The notes under the pieces are model-generated. The model was not told the origin of the DNA. It searched no databases and was given only the letters and a program-made list of their open reading frames with translations. From an uncultured Clostridia bacterium (GTDB lineage Bacteria; Bacillota; Clostridia; Christensenellales; Pumilibacteraceae), in assembly GCA_948440265.1 (NCBI GenBank), contig CAOJOK010000005.1, positions 1 to 64,000 of the forward strand: 64,000 nt of DNA, in the 5' to 3' direction. The translations under genes were made by a program, and so were the position numbers. Every line of letters starts with the position of its first letter. Position 1 is the first letter of the stretch. This document shows, piece after piece, positions 27,266-35,093 of this stretch.

Positions 27266-28162
27266 ATGAATGTAAAAATCGAAAAGGTGAATTTTTGCGG
27301 TTGGAAAAACTGCATAAAAATCGGCGACGACAAAGCGGAAGCCGTTGTCAGTACGGAATTCGGTCCGAGAATTTTGTCTTTCTGCACGCCGCAGGGAAAA
27401 AACCATTTGTATGTCGAAAAAAGTACGGCAGGCAAAAAATTAGGGAAAGACGAATTCGCGTTCTACGGCGGACATAGAAATTGGCACGCGCCCGAGCGCT
27501 CCGACCGCAATTATATTCCCGATAACAACACGTGCGAAACTGTGTGCACAGATAATTGCGTGACGGTGACCGCGCCTGCGGAAAAGGAAACGGCAACGCG
27601 CAGAGCTTTGAAACTGACTCTTTGTGACGGGGTTTTGACCGTATCGAATATTATAGAAAACAAAAATCTTTTCGACGTCAGATTTGCGGCGTGGGGAATA
27701 ACACAGCTCATTGCAGGCGGCAGCCTTGTCATACCGACGGATTGTCCCGATACGGGGCTTGTGGCAAACAGAGCCGTGTCGCTTTGGTCGTACGCCGAAA
27801 TGAACGACGCCCGCATATATTGGGGCGGAAGATACATTGCCGTTACTCCGCACGACAAAACCGTTGCACCGATAAAGTTCGGATTCACGTCTGCAGAAAA
27901 AAAGTGCGTGTATTTCAATCATAATCAGGCGCTTGTTATGGAAACGGAAGACGGCGCCGTCGGAGAGTTCCCCGATTACGGCTGTAACTTCGAGTGTTAC
28001 AGCAGCGGCGGTCTTGTGGAAGCGGAATGGCTGTCGCCGATAAAGTGCCTGCGCACGGGCGATAAGGTGATACTGAACGAAACCTGGCGCATAGCGGACA
28101 ATATCGCCGCACCCGATATAAAAAACGAAGAAGAAACACTAAAGCTTTTGAAAAGCCTGTGA
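27266..28162 (+). CDS. DUF4380-like protein with galactose-mutarotase-type fold (tentative)
   Basis: A 298-residue soluble protein. The opening pattern (EAVVSTEFGPRILSFCTPQGKNHLYVE), a mid GGHRNWHAPERSDRNYIPDN segment and a later WGGRYIAVTPHD segment recall the beta-sandwich mutarotase-like DUF4380 family seen in gut bacteria. Candidate catalytic histidines are in HRNWHAPE. No signal peptide is present. The family call is by pattern recollection, so treat it as tentative. ATG with CGAGGAAAG upstream; ends at a strong terminator. Confidence 0.65.
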   Translation: MNVKIEKVNFCGWKNCIKIGDDKAEAVVSTEFGPRILSFCTPQGKNHLYVEKSTAGKKLGKDEFAFYGGHRNWHAPERSDRNYIPDNNTCETVCTDNCVTVTAPAEKETATRRALKLTLCDGVLTVSNIIENKNLFDVRFAAWGITQLIAGGSLVIPTDCPDTGLVANRAVSLWSYAEMNDARIYWGGRYIAVTPHDKTVAPIKFGFTSAEKKCVYFNHNQALVMETEDGAVGEFPDYGCNFECYSSGGLVEAEWLSPIKCLRTGDKVILNETWRIADNIAAPDIKNEEETLKLLKSL

Positions 28163-28172
28163 CAAAATAAAA

Positions 28173-28198
28173 AAAGCGCAAATACTTGCGCTTTTTTT
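28173..28198. terminator. Bidirectional terminator
   Basis: AAAGCGCAA and TTGCGCTTT around an ATAC loop, with A-runs on the left and T-runs on the right. It ends both the plus-strand gene at 28162 and the minus-strand gene ending at 28218. Confidence 0.9.
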
Positions 28199-28217
28199 AT
28201 ACCTTGTCTGCATTTTT

Positions 28218-28706
28218 TTAAATCAGCATAAAGCAGATTACGGCGCCGTATATGACCATTGCCCAATAGGGAAGAACGGTTACTGCCGAGCCGATAGACA
28301 CATAGAAGTTCACTATGAACTGTGCCGTGGTCACGCCGATAATACCGAGCATCCATATAAACGAGAACAACTGCCATTTGAGGACAAACAGTGCGGGCAA
28401 GAGCATTATGCTCATCGCGTATGCAATTATCCACAGCGTTATGGACGCCGTGCGCGCAGTCGGCGACGCACCCTCTCTCTCGCTCGATTTAAGCGTCAGA
28501 TACAGGCTGAACCCGAATATGAGCCGTGCGGCCGCGTCGAGAGAAAACATTGCCGCCGCAGGCAATACATAGCCGGGGCGTGCAAAGTCATAGACGTATG
28601 CTCCGCACAGCCAGGTCACGAGAACGGCAAGCGCGGTTGTGAGGAATACCGTCCAGAAAAAGGTGAAGAAGCCGCCTCTTTCGGACATACGGTAAGTAGT
28701 TTCCAT
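28218..28706 (-). CDS. Five-helix membrane protein, TspO/MBR-like
   Basis: A 162-residue protein that is almost entirely hydrophobic, with five predicted membrane helices, and a short charged loop (KSSEREGASPTAR) after helix two. Its size, helix count, the ARPGYVLPAAAMFSLDAAARLIFG stretch and the late LPYWAMVIYG resemble TspO/MBR (tryptophan-rich sensory) proteins, which bind porphyrins. The tryptophan content is lower than usual, so the assignment is uncertain. ATG with GGAGA upstream. Divergent from uppP. Confidence 0.6.
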   Translation of the reverse strand: METTYRMSERGGFFTFFWTVFLTTALAVLVTWLCGAYVYDFARPGYVLPAAAMFSLDAAARLIFGFSLYLTLKSSEREGASPTARTASITLWIIAYAMSIMLLPALFVLKWQLFSFIWMLGIIGVTTAQFIVNFYVSIGSAVTVLPYWAMVIYGAVICFMLI

Positions 28707-28835
28707 TGAAAAAATCTCCTTTTATTTTGTTATGTTTAGTATGCTTTAAAACGCTGTCGGATATACGTTTGATATGATATTTTGCCGTTTCGGCGATTAC
28801 TTCTAAACCGCAGTCAGGGTCAGTACAATAGTAGT

Positions 28836-29603
28836 ATGGAACTTTTGTATTCACTGCTTTTGGGACTCATTCAGGGACTGACCGAATTTCTGCCCGTGTC
28901 GAGCAGCGGTCATCTATTGCTTGTCGGCAGGATAATCGGCTACGCGCCGACGGTGTCGTTTGAAATCGTGGCGCATCTCGGCACTCTTTTGGCTGTCGCG
29001 ATAGCATATCGCACACGCCTTAAAGAGACGGTGACGCGTCCGTTTGCCAAACCGTCGCTGGTGTTGCTGCTCTCCACGGCAGTCACGGCGTTGCTGGTGC
29101 TGTTTTTCGAAGATACTCTGCGCGCCACGTTCGACGGCTCACTGCTGCCGTTTGCGTTTGCCGCGACTGCCGTACTTATCGTGCTGTCGTCGCTTGTCAA
29201 ACCTAAAGCGGCGAGAGAAATAGGTTTTTTCGAAGGGTTTATTGTCGGCGTATCTCAAGCCGTTGCCGTCATACCGGGGCTTTCGCGCAGCGGCACTACG
29301 ATTTCCGCGGCACGTTTTTGCGGAATCGACAGCGAAAAGAGCGCGGATTTCTCTTTTATGTTAAGCGTCCCCATAATTGTCGTTTCCGCTCTCGGAGAGC
29401 TTGTGCGCCATTTCGACGAGTTTGCAGGCGAAAACCTGCTCTGCCTGGCGATAGCGTTTCTTGCGTCGTTTGTTTCGGGCTATTTTGCCATTAAGCTGGT
29501 TATGAAGGCAGTGAGAAAGGGCGGCTTTCATATATTTGCGATATATCTCGGCGTGCTGTCCGTACTGCTGTTTTTAAACGATTTCTTCTTTCACGTGATT
29601 TAA
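28836..29603 (+). CDS. uppP: Undecaprenyl-diphosphatase UppP/BacA
   Basis: A 255-residue polytopic membrane enzyme that dephosphorylates undecaprenyl diphosphate to recycle the peptidoglycan lipid carrier; overproduction gives bacitracin resistance. Active-site motifs are GLIQGLTEFLPVSSSGHLLL (about 8-27) and the second PGLSRSGTTIS (about 148-158). The ATG at 28836 gives the classical MELLYSLLLGLIQG start; the track's upstream in-frame start is not convincing. There is no clear ribosome site, and a possible -10 (TACAAT, 28824-28829) lies so close that the message could be leaderless. Confidence 0.95.
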   Translation: MELLYSLLLGLIQGLTEFLPVSSSGHLLLVGRIIGYAPTVSFEIVAHLGTLLAVAIAYRTRLKETVTRPFAKPSLVLLLSTAVTALLVLFFEDTLRATFDGSLLPFAFAATAVLIVLSSLVKPKAAREIGFFEGFIVGVSQAVAVIPGLSRSGTTISAARFCGIDSEKSADFSFMLSVPIIVVSALGELVRHFDEFAGENLLCLAIAFLASFVSGYFAIKLVMKAVRKGGFHIFAIYLGVLSVLLFLNDFFFHVI

Positions 29604-29650
29604 TATGGGCGGGTTTGATTAAAAGCGCGGTAGGGAAAATAACGTAAGAA

Positions 29651-29684
29651 AAAACGCAGGGACTTTTCGTAATCTCTGCGTTTT
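29651..29684. terminator. Bidirectional terminator between uppP and the lipoprotein gene
   Basis: AAAACGCAG and CTGCGTTTT form a stem with A-rich and T-rich flanks, between two converging genes. Confidence 0.8.
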
Positions 29685-29724
29685 GTTTGATTATATTCGT
29701 TAATGTTACGCGCGTTTTGAAAAT

Positions 29725-31201
29725 TTATTTCGCAGTCTGCGTGGGGAGTTTGGCAGGAGTATATGCTTTTGCGGGGAAGTTGACAGTTGCACTGACTTCA
29801 TAGCTTTCTGTGCGGTACACAGAACGCTCTGTAACGAATACGGGATTGCCGTCTTCACCGGGGCGCTCGACTGACCTTATTGCAATATCAGTTATTTTGC
29901 ATTTTCCCGTCGCCTGCTCGGAAACTATTTTTTCGTCCTTAACCGTATAAGTTATTTTTACGTCTGAAATTTCATAGGTCGGTTTTATGCCAAAGACATA
30001 TCCTTCTTCAATGTCGACGGATTTTTTTTCTTCACCGTCAAAAACGAGTTTTTCGGCGGTGATTTCTTTAAAGAGTTCTTCGTCGAAAAGCTGTTTGTAA
30101 TCGGTTTTAAATTTAGTGAAATCGGTATCGTTTTCACCCATAATAAGGTCGGCAATATACTGAAGCGTAATATTTTCGATTTTCGACGGAAGCGATTTTT
30201 CGAACGTCGTTGCAAAATATTTATTGACTGCATTGTATGCTTCGTCCGATTTTATGAGCTTCAATAAATATTCGTACGTCGTGGAGCCTTTGTCGGCAGG
30301 CACTTCCATAAGCGCGTCTATGAGCTCCTGTTCCAGACCGTCAAAGCCGAGCCAGCTTAATACTTCGGGCAAGTCTTCGGGGTCGACAATGTTCAGCACC
30401 GCTTTGAAATAGTTTACCACAAAAGGGTCTGTCAAAACTTTACCTATCGTATCGGTATTTTTTGCGTTGTCGATAAATGTGTCTATGACGCTCTTGACGG
30501 CAAAGAGCGTGGCGTTTACGTTTATGGTAATTTTATCGCCGCCTATTTCGTAATTACCCGTTTCACGCGCAAGCGTAAGCAACGTATAATTGTGACGGGG
30601 CGCATACTTTACAAGCAGCTTGGGATTGACGGGGGAAAGATGCTCGTTCACATCGCCGTAATCTTCCAAACAGCCGTCGGGATAGGTTTCCAATATATCT
30701 TCTTCGCCTTTGCTTGCGCCGTAGAGATATACCTTCCAGCCGCGCAGGAAGGAGTGATATAAATTTTCGCTCTCTTCCGTGTCGCCGTTTTGGTTCTTTC
30801 TCGAATAGATTTCCTTTGTCACAACGTCGGCGTCTCCGTCCGCGCCGTTGAACTTGGCTTTGCCCGTAAGTGAGGCGCTTACCGTGGGTGTGCCCTCGCC
30901 GTCGGTCGCCGTCATCTTCATTGTGAAGTTGCCGTCGAGATAGTCAAGCGTTTGAGCGGATATGCCGCTTATGACATTGTCGATGTTAAGCTTGGTTACG
31001 CCGCCCGTCTCACCGCCGGTTTCTCCGCCTGTCTCGCCGCCTGTTTCGCCACCGGTCTCTCCGCCCGTCTCACCGCCGGGAGTTTCTTGTCCCGCGGGGG
31101 GGGGGAGCATTTTGCGAGAAATCGCAAGCGGCAAAAGTCGCGAAACAAAAAACCGTCATAACGGCAAGCAAAGCCGCTAAAAACTTTTTAAACAATTTCA
31201 T
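29725..31201 (-). CDS. Lipoprotein with GGET repeat, frame split by a G10 tract
   Basis: The real start is ATG at 31201, with GGAG upstream and a good promoter. It encodes MKLFKKFLAALLAVMTVFCFATFAACDFS, a lipoprotein signal peptide with lipobox FAAC. After NAPPP the frame runs into ten consecutive C on the coding strand (31096-31105), which throws it out of frame. With nine C it would continue into the long ORF (track 29725-31134): AGQETPGGETGGETGG..., then a roughly 430-residue exported domain. The intact product would be about 491 residues. Either the gene is phase-variable by slippage at the tract, the strain is in the off state, or the run is a sequencing error. The body is not recognised; extended beta-rich segments suggest a cell-surface lipoprotein. 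Confidence 0.75.
31001..31078. repeat. 12-bp tandem repeat encoding (GGET)n
   Basis: About six imperfect copies of a 12-base unit (CCGCCNGTNTC with an ACC or GCC joint) encode GGETGGET... in the minus-strand lipoprotein, forming a flexible linker just after the lipidated N-terminus. Copies differ at third codon positions. Confidence 0.85.
31096..31105. repeat. Ten-base poly-G tract inside a coding region
   Basis: G10 on the plus strand (C10 on the coding strand) at the point where the lipoprotein signal peptide and main ORF are in different frames. Loss of one base would restore the full reading frame. Confidence 0.9.
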
Positions 31202-31255
31202 ACTATGCTCCTTTAAATTTTTTTTTCGCATAAAGCGATATATTCAGCATTTAGC

Positions 31256-31284
31256 ATTCTATCACGATTTGCATTTTAAGTCAA
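31256..31284 (-). promoter_or_regulatory. Promoter of the lipoprotein gene
   Basis: On the minus strand TTGACT-N17-TAGAAT with an extended TGA before the -10, followed by AAAGGAGC and the ATG at 31201. It supports expression from the upstream start. Confidence 0.75.
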
Positions 31285-31337
31285 GCGGTGACTAACGCGT
31301 TATCACACAATTTTCATTTATGAATATATATTCCTTA

Positions 31338-31366
31338 TTGACAAACCGAAAAAAATGTGCTATAAT
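31338..31366 (+). promoter_or_regulatory. Consensus promoter for the ABC exporter operon
   Basis: TTGACA (31338-31343), 17-base spacer, TATAAT (31361-31366) with an extended TGC. A small AAAAGAGAA/TTCTCTTTT hairpin with a T-run follows at 31367-31393, overlapping the expected transcript start, and could attenuate. Confidence 0.85.
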
Positions 31367-31416
31367 AAAAGAGAATAAAACTTCTCTTTTTTTGGCAGAT
31401 ATAAAAGGAGGCTGTT

Positions 31417-32127
31417 ATGGAAAGAAAAGAACTTATACGGTTTGAAAATGTGTCGAAGATATACGAAATGGGGGAAGTGAAAATCGAAGCGTTGAAAGAC
31501 GTGAATTTCACGATAGACGAAGGCGAGTTTACCGTTGTGCTCGGTGCGTCCGGAGCAGGAAAAAGCACGATACTGAACATTCTCGGCGGAATGGATAAGG
31601 CAAGCGGCGGCAGTGTTATCGTGGACGGCGAAGACGTGGCAAAGTATAATGCCAAACAGCTTACCAATTACCGCCGTTTGAAAGTCGGCTTTGTCTTTCA
31701 GTTCTATAATCTCATTGCCAATCTCAATGCTTTGGAAAATGTGGAGTTTGCGGCGTCCGTAACGCCCGAGCATTTGAATCCCGCGGACGTGCTTGAAAGC
31801 GTCGGTCTTAAAGAGCGCGCCAAGAATTTTCCGTCGCAGCTTTCGGGCGGAGAACAGCAGCGCGTTGCCATTGCCAGAGCCGTTGCCAAAAATCCTATGC
31901 TGTTGTTATGCGACGAGCCGACGGGTGCGCTTGATTACAAGACGGGCAAAATGGTTTTAAAGCTCTTGCAGGAAGTAAACGAAAAGTATAAAAAAACGGT
32001 GGTCCTGATAACGCACAATTCCTATCTCGCACCTATGGCTGACAAAGTGATACGCGTAAAAAGCGGCAGTGTGGAGGAGATAGTTCGCAACGAAACCAAG
32101 CAGTCGATTAACGACATCGATTGGTAA
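31417..32127 (+). CDS. ABC transporter ATP-binding protein (MacB/LolD type)
   Basis: A 236-residue ATPase. Walker [12 protein letters not shown] (about 48-58), the Q-loop VFQFYNLI, signature [14 protein letters not shown] (about 142-155), Walker [13 protein letters not shown] and H-loop ITHN are all intact. The family partners with FtsX-domain permeases for export of peptides, lipids or lipoproteins rather than for uptake. ATG with AAAGGAGG. The permease gene starts 27 bases downstream, so the two form one transporter; an N-terminal adaptor protein is not present nearby. Confidence 0.93.
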   Translation: MERKELIRFENVSKIYEMGEVKIEALKDVNFTIDEGEFTVVLGASGAGKSTILNILGGMDKASGGSVIVDGEDVAKYNAKQLTNYRRLKVGFVFQFYNLIANLNALENVEFAASVTPEHLNPADVLESVGLKERAKNFPSQLSGGEQQRVAIARAVAKNPMLLLCDEPTGALDYKTGKMVLKLLQEVNEKYKKTVVLITHNSYLAPMADKVIRVKSGSVEEIVRNETKQSINDIDW

Positions 32128-32153
32128 ACCGCGCTCGGCGGAGGTGAAAGGAT

Positions 32154-34652
32154 ATGGGATTTATCTTTAAAAAACTGTTCAGAGACATACGGCGCGGACT
32201 CGGGCAATTCATATCTATGATGTTGGTAATTGCCGTCGGCTGCTTCTTTTTGGCAGGTATGAGCGAAGCTTCGTACAATATCGACAAACTCGTGCAGGAT
32301 TATTATTCGGAGCAGAAACTTGCGCCCGTAACGGGCGGCTTTTTGGTAGCCACAGATGAAGCCGTGGAGCTTGTTTCGCGGCGTAACGGCGTAAATGCGG
32401 CGGCAGGAAGATATCAGTTCAATACGTTCTTCACTTACGGCGGCGGTTCGTCGAGAGTAGACGCCGTTGTAAACACGCTTACGGACGGTTTCAACGAGCC
32501 GTTAATTGTAAGCGGAAAAATGCCGTCGAACGACAGCGAATGTATTGTGGATTCGACCTTTGCAAAAGCCAATAATCTGCAGGTGGGAAGCAGTATCAGC
32601 TTGTTTCAACGCACGGCGGAAAAGGTGTATCTTTCCACAACGGACGGGAGTTTGGACCAAGACAAAGTAGACTATGAAAACTTTAACGTCGTGTATACTT
32701 CGCCGTCTTCGGTAAACGCGGAATACCGTGACCTTACCGTTTCGGGAACATTCATTTCGCCCGAGTATATATATAAAGTAAATACTGCCGACAGCTCTGC
32801 GGTTGCGGAGGAGTTTGCCTGCATATATGTCAACAGCGCGGATATGATTGCGCCGAAGATTTCCTTTTATATAAACAAACTGCCGTTTCCGTTTTTCACT
32901 CAAAACCGTGATGAGCTGGAAATCAAACTGTACAATCAGATACTTGTCGACAGTGCGGACGGCCTTGACGTATTCGACGTTTTCGACGACAATGTTCTCG
33001 ACACTGAAAACAAAATGGCAGGCATATATGTCGAAGCAATGTCCTATGTAAAGGAAGACGGCACGGCGTATAAGAACTTTGACGAAGCATACAGGCAGAT
33101 ACGCAATCTCGTCATAGTTTTGCCGCTGTTGTTTTTCCTTGTCGCGGCTGTCATAACGTTTATATCTCTCGGAAAAATAGTCGATAATCAGCGCACGCAG
33201 ATAGGCGTTATGCAGGCGGTCGGCATAAGCAAAGGCAAAGTCTATTTCGGGTATCTTATGTATGCTGGGTTTGCCGCGATATTCGGTTCTCTGCTCGGAG
33301 GTATAGCCGGCGCATTCTCCTTGCCGTACATATACTATCTCGCATTCGGGTCGCAGTTCATACTGCCGCCGTTCGAAATGGGTATAGGCATAGGCTGGGC
33401 GTCGCTCGGAGTGGCTGTGTCGCTTGCCGTAGCTTTGCTGTCTGCACTGATATCCTGTCATCGCACGCTCAAAGAAAATCCCGCGCAGTCTATGAGACCG
33501 AGAGCAGGCAAAAAAGTCAAACCGATTCTCATCGAAAGGTGGAAGGGGCTGTGGCAGAGATTTTCTTTCGGAACCAAAATGATTTTCCGCAACTTACTGC
33601 AGAATAAAATGCGCGTTCTGCTGTCGAGTATCGGTGTCATAGCAAGTATGGTTCTTCTCATAACGGGCGTGAATTTAAAGAGCAGAGTTTCGTACACCGT
33701 CAACGATTACTTGGGCAGAATAGGCTATGACGTGCAGATAACCGCTCAAAACGATATAGAAAATTTGGATGATTTCATTGCGGACCATCCGCAGATAGAG
33801 AGCGCCACGAAAGTGGTATCGGTAAACGCCACCGTATCGGCAAACGACGAGCGTTCGGACATACTGCAAATTCTCGTGCCGCACGACGGCAGTTTCGTCA
33901 ATCTGTATTCCGATTTCGAAAAGACGGAAAAAATCGAGTTGTCGCAGGACAGTCTTGTTCTGCCGCACTATCTTGCCGAAAAGCTGAACGTGCAAAAGGG
34001 CGATACCGTGACTGTTACGGCAGTCGGCTACGGCGCGGCGGAGCTGATTGTGACTGATATATCCTATCAATATCTATTGCCCAACGTCTATGCGGGAGAA
34101 AATCTCATTGAGAAAGTGTCCGCCGAAAACGTGACGGGTTTGGTATATGCCAAGCTGGCAAGCGGAACGAGTATAGAAGCAGGCGGAGAAATTAAGTCCG
34201 CGCTCGATAAAGAGGCGCTTCGAGCAAGGGCTTTGAAGATGTCCGAACTGCTCGACGTCTTTGTCGTCATAGTGGTAATCGGCGCGGCGGTGCTTGCCGT
34301 TACGGTTATTTATAACATTACGTCGATAAACGTTATGGAGCGTTCTCGGGAAATAGCCACACTGCTCGTGCTCGGATACAGAAAGGGGGAAACGGGTTGG
34401 CTGATTTTTGCCGAAAACATCGTGATAACCATACTCGGCTGTCTGATAGGACTGCCGCTCGGTTACGGAATGTTCTATTGGCTGGCGCAGATAACGTCGA
34501 GTATGAACGTCATAATACCCATAAATCTGCCTTTTCTTGTCGTGCTTATCTGCACCGTAGCCGTCTTTGCGTTCTCTATGCTTGCGACGCTTATGATGAC
34601 GCGGAAGATTTTGAAAATAGATATGGTGGAAGCATTGAAATCGGTGGAATAA
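32154..34652 (+). CDS. ABC transporter permease, two FtsX domains
   Basis: An 832-residue membrane protein. The N-terminal helix (about 17-37) is followed by a large extracytoplasmic domain (about 40-320). The first FtsX block of three helices is at about 325-440, a cytoplasmic link (SMRPRAGKKVKP...) precedes another helix at about 490, and a second extracellular domain leads to the C-terminal FtsX block of three helices (about 700-825). This is the duplicated layout typical of Firmicute MacB-like/BceB-like exporters. Substrate unknown; antimicrobial peptides or surface lipids are plausible but inferred. ATG with GGAGGTGAAAGG. Confidence 0.92.
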   Translation: MGFIFKKLFRDIRRGLGQFISMMLVIAVGCFFLAGMSEASYNIDKLVQDYYSEQKLAPVTGGFLVATDEAVELVSRRNGVNAAAGRYQFNTFFTYGGGSSRVDAVVNTLTDGFNEPLIVSGKMPSNDSECIVDSTFAKANNLQVGSSISLFQRTAEKVYLSTTDGSLDQDKVDYENFNVVYTSPSSVNAEYRDLTVSGTFISPEYIYKVNTADSSAVAEEFACIYVNSADMIAPKISFYINKLPFPFFTQNRDELEIKLYNQILVDSADGLDVFDVFDDNVLDTENKMAGIYVEAMSYVKEDGTAYKNFDEAYRQIRNLVIVLPLLFFLVAAVITFISLGKIVDNQRTQIGVMQAVGISKGKVYFGYLMYAGFAAIFGSLLGGIAGAFSLPYIYYLAFGSQFILPPFEMGIGIGWASLGVAVSLAVALLSALISCHRTLKENPAQSMRPRAGKKVKPILIERWKGLWQRFSFGTKMIFRNLLQNKMRVLLSSIGVIASMVLLITGVNLKSRVSYTVNDYLGRIGYDVQITAQNDIENLDDFIADHPQIESATKVVSVNATVSANDERSDILQILVPHDGSFVNLYSDFEKTEKIELSQDSLVLPHYLAEKLNVQKGDTVTVTAVGYGAAELIVTDISYQYLLPNVYAGENLIEKVSAENVTGLVYAKLASGTSIEAGGEIKSALDKEALRARALKMSELLDVFVVIVVIGAAVLAVTVIYNITSINVMERSREIATLLVLGYRKGETGWLIFAENIVITILGCLIGLPLGYGMFYWLAQITSSMNVIIPINLPFLVVLICTVAVFAFSMLATLMMTRKILKIDMVEALKSVE

Positions 34653-34665
34653 TAAAGTCAAACGC

Positions 34666-34694
34666 TTGAAAAAAATCGCCTTTTGAAGTATAAT
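34666..34694 (+). promoter_or_regulatory. Promoter for the 86-residue orphan gene
   Basis: TTGAAA (34666-34671), exact 17-base spacer and TATAAT (34689-34694). The start codon follows 36 bases later with a GGAG ribosome site. Confidence 0.85.
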
Positions 34695-34729
34695 ATAACA
34701 ATAAACAATCAGATTACGGAGAAAGCGAA

Positions 34730-34990
34730 GTGTTTAAGATTTGGGCAAAAACGCTGGTGGGCGATAAGATAACGAACGACTATATGTATATAAACGGCGA
34801 CAAGTACGACGAACGGGAGTTCTCGTCGTATCTTATGGAGATATGCCACGAAATGGACATACCGACGCCTGTCATATTGAAGCACCACATACGCGGATTT
34901 CATTCGTTTAACATAACGACTTTCCGCACGGAAGATTTTGTCGAAAGCGTAGACTTCGATAAAATGGTATTGGAAAACGCCACCGTGTGA
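34730..34990 (+). CDS. Small conserved-looking protein, function unknown
   Basis: An 86-residue acidic soluble protein (MFKIWAKTLVGDKITNDYMYINGDKYDE...) starting at a GTG with GGAGAAAG upstream and its own near-consensus promoter. Aromatic residues and histidines are frequent (CHEMDIP, LKHHIRGFHSFNITTFR). There is no membrane segment and no signal peptide. It stands alone between the ABC exporter and aconitase, each of which has separate signals. I do not recognise the family; expression is well supported by the promoter and ribosome site. Confidence 0.75.
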   Translation: MFKIWAKTLVGDKITNDYMYINGDKYDEREFSSYLMEICHEMDIPTPVILKHHIRGFHSFNITTFRTEDFVESVDFDKMVLENATV

Positions 34991-35034
34991 TTTTGCATAG
35001 TCCGCACAAAGCCCTGTGCAGGTGTGGTAATCGT

Positions 35035-35063
35035 TTGACTTTTTGCCGCTTTTCCGTTAAAAT
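35035..35063 (+). promoter_or_regulatory. Promoter of the aconitase gene
   Basis: TTGACT (35035-35040), 17-base spacer, TAAAAT (35058-35063), 31 bases before the aconitase ATG. Confidence 0.75.
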
Positions 35064-35093
35064 ATAAAAAACCATTAAAGCGGAGAAGCGAAT

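Noticed and set aside
31001-31078. Possible CRISPR-like or minisatellite array
   Set aside because: The 12-base unit has no spacers and is in frame as GGET within the lipoprotein; it is a coding repeat.
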